This document shows positions 16,061 to 25,582 of a stretch of DNA of 64,000 bases, piece after piece. Each line of letters begins with the position of its first letter. The first letter of the stretch is position 1. Under the pieces are notes generated by a model, which was not told where the DNA came from, made no database searches, and saw only the letters and a program-made list of their open reading frames with translations. Position numbers and translations under genes: made by a program. Location of the stretch: contig NZ_GG666056.1 of assembly GCF_000156575.1 (NCBI RefSeq), positions 2,118 through 66,117 on the forward strand. The letters run 5' to 3'. The stretch is from Anaerococcus lactolyticus ATCC 51172 (lineage in GTDB: Bacteria > Bacillota > Clostridia > Tissierellales > Peptoniphilaceae).

Positions 16061-16684
16061 ATGGAAAAACAAACAGATAAAAAACTAAGGGTAAATTATG
16101 GCAAAATATTTACCGATGGTATTATTAAAAACAACCCTGTCCTAGTACAGATGGTTGGTATGTGTTCAGTACTAGCTATATCTTCATCATTAACCAATGC
16201 TGTTGGTATGGGAGTATCTGTAACCTTCGTACTTGTAATGAGTAACTTAGTTATATCATTACTTCGTAATTTCATCTCAGATGAGATCAGAATCCCATCA
16301 TTTATAGTTGTAATAGCAGGTTTCGTAACTATAGTTCAAATGCTAATAAAGGCTTATGCTCCTGCTCTTGATAAGAGCTTGGGTATCTTTATCCCACTTA
16401 TAGTTGTAAACTGTATAATTCTAGCTCGTGCTGAAGGTTTTGCATCACAAAACGGCCCAATCCCATCAATCGTAGATGGTATCAGCCAAGGACTTGGTTA
16501 TACAATAGCTATTTCAATCCTAGCTTTCTTTAGGGAGTTATTAGGATCAGGAACACTTTTTGGCATGGCAATCTTACCAGAAAAATACACCATAGGCTTC
16601 ATGGTTCAACCAGCATCATCATTTATAGTCCTAGGTCTTATATTTGGTGCCTTCCATGCTATAATGAACAGAAAGAATAATTAG
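16061..16684 (+). CDS. rnfE: Rnf complex subunit RnfE
   Basis: 207 residues with six hydrophobic helices, homologous in plan to RnfA with inverted topology. KNNPVLVQMVGMCSVLAIS and NCIILARAEGFAS are the conserved helices; their Cys residues are those that ligate an Fe-S centre between RnfA and RnfE in structures of the family. AGGAG precedes the ATG. Confidence 0.95.
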   Translation: MEKQTDKKLRVNYGKIFTDGIIKNNPVLVQMVGMCSVLAISSSLTNAVGMGVSVTFVLVMSNLVISLLRNFISDEIRIPSFIVVIAGFVTIVQMLIKAYAPALDKSLGIFIPLIVVNCIILARAEGFASQNGPIPSIVDGISQGLGYTIAISILAFFRELLGSGTLFGMAILPEKYTIGFMVQPASSFIVLGLIFGAFHAIMNRKNN

Positions 16685-16692
16685 GAGTTATT

Positions 16693-17268
16693 ATGGCAGA
16701 ATTATTTAAAATTATAATAGCAACTATATTTGTATCAAACTATGTATTAGGACAATTCTTAGGTATCTGTCCAACCCTCGGTGTAACCAGCAAGGTAGAA
16801 ACAGCAAGAGGTATGGGCTTTGCAGTAATCTTTGTAATAGTACTTGCGACAATAATTACTTGGTTTATCCAACACTACATACTAGAAGCATTTAATGTGC
16901 AATACCTACAGACAGTTGTCTTTATCTTAGTAATTGCGACCTTGGTACAATCAGTAGAAACAGTAATGAAAAAATCAATGCCAGCCCTTTATGGTGCTCT
17001 TGGTGTTTACCTACCACTTATCACAACAAACTGCGTGGTATTAGGTGTGGCTATTAAGGCAATAGACTTATCATACAACCTTGTAGAGTCAACAGTTTAT
17101 GCTTTTGCAGCATCAATTGGTTTTATGCTTGCAATCGTACTACTTGCTTATCTAAGAGAAAAAATCGAATACAACAATGTGCCTGAGTCATTTAAGGGGG
17201 CTCCAATGTCTCTTATAACCCTAGGTCTAATGGCTATAGCCTTCATGGGCTTTGCAGGTTTAGCATAG
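16693..17268 (+). CDS. rnfA: Rnf complex subunit RnfA
   Basis: 191 residues, six hydrophobic helices. GQFLGICPTLGVTSKVE and TTNCVVLGVAIKA carry the conserved Cys near the membrane centre, paired with those of RnfE. AGGAG lies upstream and the spacing to rnfE is 8 bases. Together RnfA and RnfE form the membrane core through which electrons pass and Na+ or H+ moves. Confidence 0.95.
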   Translation: MAELFKIIIATIFVSNYVLGQFLGICPTLGVTSKVETARGMGFAVIFVIVLATIITWFIQHYILEAFNVQYLQTVVFILVIATLVQSVETVMKKSMPALYGALGVYLPLITTNCVVLGVAIKAIDLSYNLVESTVYAFAASIGFMLAIVLLAYLREKIEYNNVPESFKGAPMSLITLGLMAIAFMGFAGLA

Positions 17269-17277
17269 GAGGAAAGA

Positions 17278-18078
17278 ATGCAAAATTTATTATTGCCGGT
17301 AGCAATCCTTGCTATAATGGGTTTTATCTTTGCGATAGCCCTAGGCTTTATATCAGAAAAATTTCACGTTGAAAAATCAGTTAAAGAAGCAGCAGTTAGG
17401 GAATGCCTTCCAGGTGCTAACTGTGGTGCTTGTGGTTTCCCTGGTTGTGACGGACTTGCAGCAGCAATCGCCAAGGGCGAAGCTCCTGTAAATGCTTGTG
17501 CTATTGGTGGTGCAAGTGTTACTGCAGCAGTAGCCAAGGCTATGGGAGTTGAAGCAACTGGTGCTGATGAAAGAAAGGTTGCCCTCGTAAATTGTAACGG
17601 TAACTGCGAAGCAGCTAAAGACCAATATAAATACCAAGGTCTTGATGATTGTAGGGTACAAATTGCCTTATTTGGTGGCAAGAAGGCTTGTGATTATGGT
17701 TGTATCGGTTGTGGTACTTGTGAAAAAACTTGTCCATTTGATGCAATTCATATCATAAATGGTGTTGCCAAAGTAAATAGGGATAAGTGTGTTGCTTGTA
17801 AGAAGTGCGTAGACGTTTGTCCAAAAAATATCATCCAACTTGTACCATTTAATCAAAAACAAGCAGTACTTTGCTCATCACATGATAAGGGCAAGGACGC
17901 TAGGGCTAAGTGCTCTAATTCTTGTATAGGATGTTCAATCTGTGCTAGAACTTATCCAGAAGCATTTGAAATGGACAACTTCCTATCTAAGGCTGTAAAT
18001 GTTGATGGTATTGATTTAGAATTACTAAAGACAGCAGCAGATAAATGTCCAAACAAATGTATAAATATATTTGAATAA
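17278..18078 (+). CDS. rnfB: Rnf complex subunit RnfB (ferredoxin-accepting)
   Basis: 266 residues. One N-terminal helix precedes a CX2-4C cluster domain (CLPGANCGACGFPGC), then a two-cluster ferredoxin unit (CIGCGTCEKTCP and CVACKKCVDVCP) and a last unit CIGCSICARTYP...KCPNKC. The last unit has Tyr where two-cluster ferredoxins have Cys. It matches one-cluster ferredoxins, in which that Cys is not a ligand and the closing Cys is in the CP near the end. RnfB takes electrons from reduced ferredoxin. It is the last gene of the operon, followed by a strong terminator. Confidence 0.95.
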   Translation: MQNLLLPVAILAIMGFIFAIALGFISEKFHVEKSVKEAAVRECLPGANCGACGFPGCDGLAAAIAKGEAPVNACAIGGASVTAAVAKAMGVEATGADERKVALVNCNGNCEAAKDQYKYQGLDDCRVQIALFGGKKACDYGCIGCGTCEKTCPFDAIHIINGVAKVNRDKCVACKKCVDVCPKNIIQLVPFNQKQAVLCSSHDKGKDARAKCSNSCIGCSICARTYPEAFEMDNFLSKAVNVDGIDLELLKTAADKCPNKCINIFE

Positions 18079-18087
18079 AACGTGAAG

Positions 18088-18111
18088 AAGACCCTCCGGG
18101 GTCTTTTTTTT
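18088..18111 (+). terminator. Terminator of the rnf operon
   Basis: AAGACCC (18088-18094) pairs with GGGTCTT (18099-18105) across TCCG, then a run of T. The GC core and stable tetraloop make it strong. Confidence 0.9.
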
Positions 18112-18180
18112 ATGGGCAAAAACTATATAATATATCCATGATTAAATTATAAAATATTTAGATAGAGATATGAGGTATAT

Positions 18181-18579
18181 ATGAAAATAAAAAAAGGAGA
18201 TATAATTGTAATTGTAGGTCTTATACTCTTAAGTTTTGGCATCAATTTTGCAATTAATAAGGCTATGTCCGGCTATGAAGGAGATATGCTTGTTGTAGAG
18301 CAAAATGGAAAAGTCATAAAGAAACTTCCTATGGATAAGGATACTGAATTTAAAGTGGAATATGGTGGTCACTATAATACAATTGTGATCAAAGATAAGA
18401 AAGCCTATATGAAAAAAGCTGATTGTCAAGATCAAATTTGTACCCATATGCATCCTATAGACAAGGAGGGGCAATCTATTATTTGCCTACCTCATAGGTT
18501 GTTTTTGGAAGTCGAAAGCCATGGGGATAAGAAAGATAAGAAGGATAAGGAAGATGGAATAGATAAGGTGGTTCAATGA
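18181..18579 (+). CDS. NusG domain II-containing protein
   Basis: 132 residues. One N-terminal helix (about 9-27) anchors an extracytoplasmic NusG-II beta domain with ADCQDQICTHM and IICLPHRLFLEV, the paired Cys and CLPHRL signature of this family. The tail is Lys/Asp-rich. Such genes usually sit beside a Gx transporter and RNF or FMN-binding genes, exactly as here (Gx next, rnf before). The biochemical role is unknown. The stop overlaps the next start as ATGA. Confidence 0.82.
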   Translation: MKIKKGDIIVIVGLILLSFGINFAINKAMSGYEGDMLVVEQNGKVIKKLPMDKDTEFKVEYGGHYNTIVIKDKKAYMKKADCQDQICTHMHPIDKEGQSIICLPHRLFLEVESHGDKKDKKDKEDGIDKVVQ

Positions 18580-19097
18580 TGGGAAAAAACATTAAAGATT
18601 TAACTAATATGGCCCTTTTGGTAGCCCTTGCCCTTATAATTTCACTTATAGAATTACAAATTCCAGTTCCTGTGCCTATACCAGGTGCAAAACTTGGACT
18701 TTCCAATATAATAATACTAGTAAGTCTTTATTTTTATGGCTTCAGGGTAAGTCTTACCATAGCCCTATTAAAAAGTTTTATGCTGGTGTTGATAATCGGA
18801 GCGGTGACTTCGTTTTTCTACTCAGCAGCAGGTGCTATTCTTTCATCAATCGCTATGGCGATTGGATTAAAATATCACGACAGGTTATTCTCCTTCATTG
18901 GAGTTAGTGAGATAGGAGCCTTTGCTCATAACATAGGACAGATAATAGTTTCTGCTATTATAATGGAAAATGTTAAGATGTTTACTTATTTTCCAGCCCT
19001 AGTTATAGTTGGGACCTTTAGTGGTTTTTTTGTTGGGCTCTCCTCAAACTTTATTATAAAGCATATGAAAAAAATAAACATCGGAGAAAATGTTTAA
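18576..19097 (+). CDS. Gx transporter family protein (HepI/ECF-like membrane protein)
   Basis: 173 residues with five or six helices. The N-terminal LIELQIPVPVPIPGAKLGLSN loop (Pro/Gly-rich, followed by GLSN) is the mark of the family once called heptaprenyl diphosphate synthase component I and resembles ECF-transporter S-components. The substrate is unknown, possibly a quinone precursor or a vitamin. It is coupled to the NusG-II gene upstream and to radC downstream by a one-base overlap (TAATG). Confidence 0.82.
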   Translation: MMGKNIKDLTNMALLVALALIISLIELQIPVPVPIPGAKLGLSNIIILVSLYFYGFRVSLTIALLKSFMLVLIIGAVTSFFYSAAGAILSSIAMAIGLKYHDRLFSFIGVSEIGAFAHNIGQIIVSAIIMENVKMFTYFPALVIVGTFSGFFVGLSSNFIIKHMKKINIGENV

Positions 19098-19777
19098 TGA
19101 AACAAACTATCAAGGATATGAAGCTTACAGATAGGCCAAGGGAAAAACTTATCAAGTTGGGCCACGCCAGCCTAAGTGAAAAGGAGCTTCTAGCGATTAT
19201 AATATCAACTGGCACAGATAAGAAAAATGCGATTGAACTTGCAGAAGAAATCCTAGCCACCTTTAGTGAAGAGGCTCTTCTTGAAATAGAAGTGGAGGAG
19301 TTGACTAAAATTAATGGAATCAAAGAAGCCAAGGCTTCAAAGATTGTAGCCAGCCTTCAATTTGGCAAGAGGATTAAGGAAAAGATTCTTAATAAGAAAA
19401 AATATCAAATAAATTCAAATGAAGAAGCCTATGAATTTATTAAGGATACTATTAGTCTAAAGGATAGGGAATATTTTTATACGATTTTACTCAATAACAA
19501 GAATGAAGTTATTTCAAAAGAGCTGATTTCAATTGGCGACCTATCATCATCTATAGTTAATCCTAGGGAAGTCTTTAAGCCAGCTATAAAAAAATCAGCC
19601 AAGTCTATGATACTTGCCCACAACCACCCTTCGGGTAATCCTAGCCCATCAAAGGCGGATTTGCTCATTACCCATAGGTTGATAGATGCGGGTGAAATCC
19701 TTGATATCACTGTTCTTGACCATTTAATAATTGGTCATGGAACATACGTAAGTTTGAAAAAAGATAATTATATATAG
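19097..19777 (+). CDS. radC: RadC/JAB-domain protein
   Basis: 226 residues. An N-terminal helix-hairpin-helix section (LTKINGIKEAKASKI) precedes a JAMM metal-binding motif seen as LAHNHPSGNPSPSKAD (H-x-H...D). Despite the name, a DNA-repair role for RadC is doubtful; the fold suggests a metallo-hydrolase. The length is normal. In many Firmicutes radC lies directly before mreB, as here. Confidence 0.93.
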   Translation: MKQTIKDMKLTDRPREKLIKLGHASLSEKELLAIIISTGTDKKNAIELAEEILATFSEEALLEIEVEELTKINGIKEAKASKIVASLQFGKRIKEKILNKKKYQINSNEEAYEFIKDTISLKDREYFYTILLNNKNEVISKELISIGDLSSSIVNPREVFKPAIKKSAKSMILAHNHPSGNPSPSKADLLITHRLIDAGEILDITVLDHLIIGHGTYVSLKKDNYI

Positions 19778-19786
19778 GAGTTTAGG

Positions 19787-20797
19787 ATGAAATTTAAGAT
19801 GATTGCTACAGATTTTGCCATAGACCTTGGCACTAGCAATATTTTAGTATATAAAAAAGGCGAGGGCCTTATAATAAATGAACCATCAAGCCTGGTTCTC
19901 GACGAAAATCACACCAAGGTTATCGCTGTGGGTCAGCAGGCCAAGGACATGTTAGGCAAAACCCACGAAGATATTCAAGTTGTAAAACCAATAAAAAATG
20001 GTGTTATAACTGACTTTAACCTTACTGAGGCTATGCTAAATTACTTTTTTGATAAGGTAAATGTTGGCTTTAGTTTGATTCAACCAAGAGTTGTAATAGT
20101 TATTCCATCAGGCATAACAGACATACAAAAAAGAGCTGTAGAAGATGCAGCCCTTCATGCAGGAAGCAGGGATATAATCTTAGTTGATGAGTCTTTAGCC
20201 TGTGCTTATGGTATGAACTTGGCACCTAACGAACCTAAGGGAATTTTACTAATAAATATGGGAGCTGGCACAAGCCAAGTAGCTGTTATTTCCCTAAATG
20301 GAATTGTGGTATCATCTACTATAAATAAGGGTGGAGATTACCTAGATGAAAAAATTGTTGATTATTTTAGGGAAGAAAAGAGCCTAGAAATTGGTAAAAA
20401 CACAGCTGAAGAAGTAAAGATTAAGCTTGCTAGCCTTAAGGTAAAAGACGGCAATAACGAGATGGAAGTAAATGGCAAGGATTTGAATGATTCAAGACCT
20501 AATACTGTAAAGGTCTTATCTAGTGAATTAGTTACATGTATCCTACCTTTCGCTGATGAGGTTTGCGAAATGGTATTGGCAACCTTAGAAAAGACTCCAC
20601 CAGAAATCTCTTCAGACATAAAGAAAAATGGGTTTGCTCTTTCTGGATCCTTATCACAGCTTTCAGGGCTCGCAGAATATATAGAAAAGAAAATCGGTCT
20701 TAAATCTTATCGCTCTGAAGATCCTTCAAAAGATGCTATTTTAGGAGCTGGACAAATTTTAGAGGATCCGGATAAGTTTTTGCAATATCGTAAGTAG
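19787..20797 (+). CDS. mreB: MreB-like rod-shape actin, divergent
   Basis: 336 residues. MreB forms membrane-bound filaments that steer wall elongation. DFAIDLGTSNILVYKKGEG (phosphate 1), VVKPIKNGVITDF, VVIVIPSGITDIQKRAV and VDESLACAYG are recognisable. The phosphate 2 loop reads INMGAGTSQVAVIS where canonical MreB has DIGGGTTEVAVIS: Asp to Asn, Gly to Ala and Glu to Gln, positions linked to Mg-ATP binding and hydrolysis. The next block, NKGGDYLDEKIV, is normal. It is first of mreBCD and could be a low-hydrolysis paralogue; another mreB elsewhere cannot be excluded. Confidence 0.88.
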   Translation: MKFKMIATDFAIDLGTSNILVYKKGEGLIINEPSSLVLDENHTKVIAVGQQAKDMLGKTHEDIQVVKPIKNGVITDFNLTEAMLNYFFDKVNVGFSLIQPRVVIVIPSGITDIQKRAVEDAALHAGSRDIILVDESLACAYGMNLAPNEPKGILLINMGAGTSQVAVISLNGIVVSSTINKGGDYLDEKIVDYFREEKSLEIGKNTAEEVKIKLASLKVKDGNNEMEVNGKDLNDSRPNTVKVLSSELVTCILPFADEVCEMVLATLEKTPPEISSDIKKNGFALSGSLSQLSGLAEYIEKKIGLKSYRSEDPSKDAILGAGQILEDPDKFLQYRK

Positions 20798-20803
20798 GTG
20801 ACT

Positions 20804-21706
20804 ATGGCATATAAGAGAGTTAAAAAAGATAAAAAGCCTTTCATTTTGACAGTTGTAGGTCTAAGTCTACTTATACTTATTTCTAGTCAAACAGAAGGTC
20901 TATCAAAAACTGGGTCAAATCTCGCAAATTCTATTTTTAAACCAATAGAAGGAGTGACATATTCTATCTCATCAGCAATAATCGAACAGATAGAAAGAAC
21001 AATTGGTTCTAAGGAAACCCGCGAACAAGTATTAAAATTAGAGGCTGACAATAGGTCTCTCGTAATGGAAAATGCAAGACTTCTTGCTACTATAAACAGG
21101 GAAGAATTTTTAAAAGAAGAAGCTCAGGCAACTAAGGGAAGTGACAATAAGTATATAAAAGCTAAACTTATAAATACAGATGTTAATTCCATGACTACTC
21201 ATTTTAATATAGATAAGGGTGCAAGTGATGGGATTGAAAAGAACGACATCATCCTCCAAGCTGTTGGAGATAGCAAATTTTATACAGGCCTTGTCGGCAA
21301 GGTCACAGAAGTTTACCAAACAACAGCTAGGGTTGAGACTATAAATTCAAATGAAAACGACGTATCCTTTGTAAATGCAAACTCAGGCGATTATGGAGTA
21401 ATAGATATTTTTAATAAAAATACCATCCAAGGTTATATGATTGACCTAGAAAGTAAGATTAATGAAAAAGACATCCTTCTTACAAGTGGTTTAGGAGGAA
21501 TTTATCCTTACGGTATCTACATAGGCAGGGTATCCACAGTAACAATGAGCGAGGATTCATTAAGGAAAAATATAACTATAAAATCACCAGTTGATTTTTC
21601 ACACTTATATAGGGTCTTGGTATTAAAGCACGATTCAACTTATACTATAGATGATAAACCGGTAACAAAGGAGAAAAAGCAAAAGGAGGGAGAAATCTAT
21701 GAATAA
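20804..21706 (+). CDS. mreC: Rod shape-determining protein MreC
   Basis: 300 residues from ATG 20804 (a GTG two codons upstream is the alternative; AGGTG lies just before). One membrane helix (about 14-32) is followed by a coiled coil (KLEADNRSLVMENARLLATI) and two beta domains with GASDGIEKNDIIL and LLTSGLGGIYPYGIYIGRV. MreC links MreB to the penicillin-binding proteins outside. The C-terminal tail is highly charged. It overlaps mreD by 8 bases. Confidence 0.92.
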   Translation: MAYKRVKKDKKPFILTVVGLSLLILISSQTEGLSKTGSNLANSIFKPIEGVTYSISSAIIEQIERTIGSKETREQVLKLEADNRSLVMENARLLATINREEFLKEEAQATKGSDNKYIKAKLINTDVNSMTTHFNIDKGASDGIEKNDIILQAVGDSKFYTGLVGKVTEVYQTTARVETINSNENDVSFVNANSGDYGVIDIFNKNTIQGYMIDLESKINEKDILLTSGLGGIYPYGIYIGRVSTVTMSEDSLRKNITIKSPVDFSHLYRVLVLKHDSTYTIDDKPVTKEKKQKEGEIYE

Positions 21707-22190
21707 ATTTAAGAGTTTTTTAATTTTATTTATAAGTTTTATTTTACAAACCTCAATCTTTTCTAAAATTGATATCCTAGGTGCGAATATAAATATAATA
21801 ATCCCGGTGACCATTGCCTTTTCACAAATATTGCCAAATAAGACAGGAAGAGTTGGTGGTCTTCTGGTAGGTCTTTTTGAGGACTTCCTTTTTACAAGTT
21901 TAATCGGGGTAAGAGCTCTTTCTTACTACCTAATAGGAGTGGTATCCTCAGGGCAATTTATAAAAGTTTCTAAGGATAAGCAGGCAGGTATTATTGTGTG
22001 CATCCTTGCTACTTTTTTTAACTTTGTATTGGTAAATGGTATTTATTATGTTTTTGGCAAGAGCCTTAATTCTATAACAGGCTACTTGGGTTTAGAAATC
22101 ATTGTTGAAGCTATATTTAATTCGGTAGTCTACCTTGGCTATTATGAACTAATCAAAAAAACAATGTATGTACCAACCTATAGGATTTAG
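21699..22190 (+). CDS. mreD: Rod shape-determining protein MreD
   Basis: 163 residues, about five membrane helices, with the family loop GRVGGLLVGLFEDFLFTSLI (acidic residues between helices 2 and 3). AAGGAGG lies inside the mreC end just before ATG 21699. It completes mreBCD and precedes the PBP2 gene by 8 bases. Confidence 0.88.
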   Translation: MNKFKSFLILFISFILQTSIFSKIDILGANINIIIPVTIAFSQILPNKTGRVGGLLVGLFEDFLFTSLIGVRALSYYLIGVVSSGQFIKVSKDKQAGIIVCILATFFNFVLVNGIYYVFGKSLNSITGYLGLEIIVEAIFNSVVYLGYYELIKKTMYVPTYRI

Positions 22191-22198
22191 AGGGGTTT

Positions 22199-25100
22199 AT
22201 GAAAAATAGTAAAGAGAATAGACTAATTTTCATCCAGGTAATTGTGGTAGCCGCCATCCTTGTCATAGCCTTTAGACTTTTTAATGTAATGATTTCCAAG
22301 GGAGATTATTATAGGGACTTATCTGATAATAGAAAGGTTAAGGAAGTTGACGAGCTTGCCAGTAGGGGCAATATCTATGATAGAAATGGCAAAATCCTAG
22401 CCACATCAATCCCATCATTTGCCATCAAACTCTATAAAGACGAATTGATGGCCTTGAAGGATGAAAAAAGAATTGATTTAATTGCAGATCTTGTAGATAT
22501 CCTTGAAGAAGATGGGGTTAACTATACTGAAGATTTCAATATAAAATTAAATACATTTAAATATAAGAATAAAGAAGATTATTTTAAGAAAAAACAAATG
22601 CCAATCGAAGAAGTTGTCGATAAGTTAATTGACAATGATTTGATTGAAGAGTTTTTGCTATCTTGCTATTCAGAAGATGGAATCAAATATGAAACACTAA
22701 ACACAGCCATCCTTGCTCTAAAGAAAAGGGGGATAGTTGTGCCAGTTCATATAAGCCAACAGGATGGTAAACTCAAGGTAGAATATAAAAAAAATTATGA
22801 GAAAAAACTTGCCTCTATTGGTCACAAAAAGGACGACGATCCAATAGACGTAATCCTAGAATCAGTCGGTGAAGACAGGTCTGTACTCTTATCAATTTTG
22901 CAAAATTCACATGCAAGGATTCTCGCCTATAAGATTTTGGACTCCAATAAACTTTTGGGTGACCTTGCCATGGATGCTTATTCTATAAAAAGTGACCAAG
23001 ACCTAATAGAAAAAAAGGCCAAACTCCACAAGGTCTTTAAAAAAATTACTCTTGATTCAAAGGCAAGCGATGATTTTTATGAGATAGTAAAAAATGCGAC
23101 AATTAAAGATGTCCTAACATCTGCTATGGTTGATGATAAGGGAGCCTACATTATTCCTGCCAATATGTTAATAGAAGAACTTGAAAACAAGGGCATCTAT
23201 GCTAACTTTGAAACTGAAGTTATTACAGAAAGCAAGGATGATAAAAACCAGTATTCGGTTGATGTAAGGTTTAAAAATCCTCAAGCAGGTTCGGCTGTAG
23301 ATGAACTAGCACGACTAGCTGAAGAACATGGATTAATAAAGCCTTTAATCTTATCAGAATATGTAAAATATATGGCACAAAATGCCAACACTAGAAATAA
23401 TATTTATCCTAATATAGACATTACTCAAGATGATCCTGAGGATTGGAAATACACCTTCACTATTGATAAAAAAGATTTTTATACCCACTATGCGAATAAG
23501 GATAGGGCAAATTCTACTAAGGCAACTGTCGAAATCCTGATGAATGAAAAAGATGGGAAGAAAATTTTAGAATATCTTAAAAAAGTAAGCAATCTTGATT
23601 CCTATAATGATGTTGAAGCTGTAGGCATCCTTACTATTGACAATACTCTAAATAGGCAGGGTTCTTTTGGTTATAGGCCAATAAATATTGTTTACAACCT
23701 AGATGAATCTACAGTTTTAAAAATTGAAGAAAAAATTGATACTACTTCAGGAATTGTTGTTGAAACTATACCTATTAGATCTTATCCAAATAGGAATTTG
23801 GCAAGCCATGTTCTTGGTTACATGGGACCAATCGCGACACCAGAAGAAGTTGATAAATACGTTAAGGAAAGAGCTTATTTGAGGGATGAAATAATTGGTA
23901 AGACGGGTATAGAAGAATCCTACCAAGACAACCTCAAAGGTAAAAATGGTAGGTCTTTAGTTACTGTTGACTCAGCTGGAAATAGGAGAGAGACCATCTC
24001 CCAAACCAAGTCAGAGCCAGGTGATGATGTCTACTTATCAATTGATGCCAAACTACAAAAACAAGCCGAAGATTCGCTTAAGGGTGTTCTGGAAGCTCTT
24101 AGGGAAACAGGCTACTATGAGTCAGAGTACGGCACATTTAGGCCATTTAAAATGGCACCTCACGCTGAGAGTGGGGCGGTAGTAGTATCTGATGTTAAGA
24201 CAGGCGAAGTATTAGCCCTCGCATCTTATCCTAACTATGATCCAAACTTATTTTCTACCGGAATCTCTACTTCCGATTGGGAAGCACTCCAGGTTGAAGA
24301 AAGTGAAGGACCACTTGCTCCAAGGCCAATGCTAAATATAGCTACTCAAACAGCAGTAATGCCTGGTTCTACCTTCAAATTAGTCACAGCCCTAGCAGCT
24401 CTTGAAAAAGGCCTAGACCCTCTAGCAGTTAACTACTGTCATGGTTTCATGGAAATTGGTAACAGGAGATTTTCTTGCTTGGTTTATACTGAAAGTGGTA
24501 TGACCCATGGAGAAGAAAACCTCTATGGAGCTATAAGAGATTCATGTAACTATTATTTCTACACCCTAGCTCTCGGAGAAAACCCAGAAGATGGCGATAC
24601 TCTTTCAACAAAGCTTGAGCTAAATGATATTAGACTTGCTTGTGAGATGTTGGGTCTAGATGAAGAAACAGGAATAGAGATAAATATTCCAAAAGAAGCC
24701 AGGGGCAATGTCCCATCAATTGGGAAAAAAGTTGAAGTTACAAAACTCATGCTTAAAGAGTATCTAGAAAAAAATCTCACCCTCTTTATAAAAGAAGGTG
24801 TAAAGAAAACTAGGACAGAATACGAGCAGGATATAGCAGATATAGTTAAATTTACAGATAATCCAAATGAGTGGTCAAGGAAGGCTATTGTTGATTTCTT
24901 TGATGAAAGAGGATACGATTCGCTTATGATTCCTGAAGGCCAAAGGGCAGGACTTGCTGATACAATTAAGTACACCTATCTTAACCAGGCAGTTTGGGAT
25001 ATAACCGATATGCTTAATATCGTAATTGGTCAGGGACAAAACTCCTATACACCAATCCAGATGAATAGGGCCATAGCAACCATAACCAATGGTGGTTACT

Positions 25101-25570
25101 TAAATAAGTTCACCCTAATAAATAAGATCAAAAACCACGACTCTGGTGAAGTTTTATTTGAAAATGTGCCAGAAAAAAAGAGAATAGATATTAAGGATAA
25201 AAAATACCTAGAAGATATTAAGTATGGTACATTACTTGTAGCTAAGAATAATGCTATGCTAAAGCAATTACCTATAGATATTGGTATTAAAACCGGTACT
25301 GCGGAAGTAGAAGGTAAAAACTCTGATGGAACAGACTATGATACCTACGCTTGGATGGTAGGTTTTGCACCTTATGATAATCCAGAAATAGCTATTTCTA
25401 TTGTATTAACGCAGGGTGATACATCTTACAATGCATCTCCGATTATGAGAGATATCATTGCTAGGTATTTTGATTTGAATGTTGAGATGATTAATGCAGA
25501 GGCAACTGCCAAAGACATTCAAAATTTAGGCGAATCTACAAATGGTAATACTCAGAACCATGGACGTTAG
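22199..25570 (+). CDS. mrdA: Penicillin-binding protein 2, unusually large
   Basis: 1123 residues, against about 600-700 for classical PBP2. The N-terminal helix is followed by SRGNIYDRNGKILATS (pedestal start, about residues 54-69). The transpeptidase domain has the active-site Ser in GSTFKL (Ser724), SCN (782-784) and KTGT (about 1031-1034). Between these, some 300-400 extra residues precede GIEESYQDNLKGKNG. A further charged insert (about 840-900, rich in K, E and Y) lies inside the catalytic domain between SCN and KTG. It crosslinks peptidoglycan in the elongasome with MreBCD. The inserts are unexplained. Confidence 0.9.
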   Translation: MKNSKENRLIFIQVIVVAAILVIAFRLFNVMISKGDYYRDLSDNRKVKEVDELASRGNIYDRNGKILATSIPSFAIKLYKDELMALKDEKRIDLIADLVDILEEDGVNYTEDFNIKLNTFKYKNKEDYFKKKQMPIEEVVDKLIDNDLIEEFLLSCYSEDGIKYETLNTAILALKKRGIVVPVHISQQDGKLKVEYKKNYEKKLASIGHKKDDDPIDVILESVGEDRSVLLSILQNSHARILAYKILDSNKLLGDLAMDAYSIKSDQDLIEKKAKLHKVFKKITLDSKASDDFYEIVKNATIKDVLTSAMVDDKGAYIIPANMLIEELENKGIYANFETEVITESKDDKNQYSVDVRFKNPQAGSAVDELARLAEEHGLIKPLILSEYVKYMAQNANTRNNIYPNIDITQDDPEDWKYTFTIDKKDFYTHYANKDRANSTKATVEILMNEKDGKKILEYLKKVSNLDSYNDVEAVGILTIDNTLNRQGSFGYRPINIVYNLDESTVLKIEEKIDTTSGIVVETIPIRSYPNRNLASHVLGYMGPIATPEEVDKYVKERAYLRDEIIGKTGIEESYQDNLKGKNGRSLVTVDSAGNRRETISQTKSEPGDDVYLSIDAKLQKQAEDSLKGVLEALRETGYYESEYGTFRPFKMAPHAESGAVVVSDVKTGEVLALASYPNYDPNLFSTGISTSDWEALQVEESEGPLAPRPMLNIATQTAVMPGSTFKLVTALAALEKGLDPLAVNYCHGFMEIGNRRFSCLVYTESGMTHGEENLYGAIRDSCNYYFYTLALGENPEDGDTLSTKLELNDIRLACEMLGLDEETGIEINIPKEARGNVPSIGKKVEVTKLMLKEYLEKNLTLFIKEGVKKTRTEYEQDIADIVKFTDNPNEWSRKAIVDFFDERGYDSLMIPEGQRAGLADTIKYTYLNQAVWDITDMLNIVIGQGQNSYTPIQMNRAIATITNGGYLNKFTLINKIKNHDSGEVLFENVPEKKRIDIKDKKYLEDIKYGTLLVAKNNAMLKQLPIDIGIKTGTAEVEGKNSDGTDYDTYAWMVGFAPYDNPEIAISIVLTQGDTSYNASPIMRDIIARYFDLNVEMINAEATAKDIQNLGESTNGNTQNHGR

Positions 25571-25582
25571 TAAGAGGAAATT

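Noticed and set aside
17930-18070. RnfB last ferredoxin motif has Tyr where a Cys is expected (CIGCSICARTYP), suggesting a damaged cluster
   Set aside because: The layout CxxCxxC...CP matches one-cluster ferredoxins, in which that Cys is not an iron ligand; the closing Cys is present in KCPNKC.
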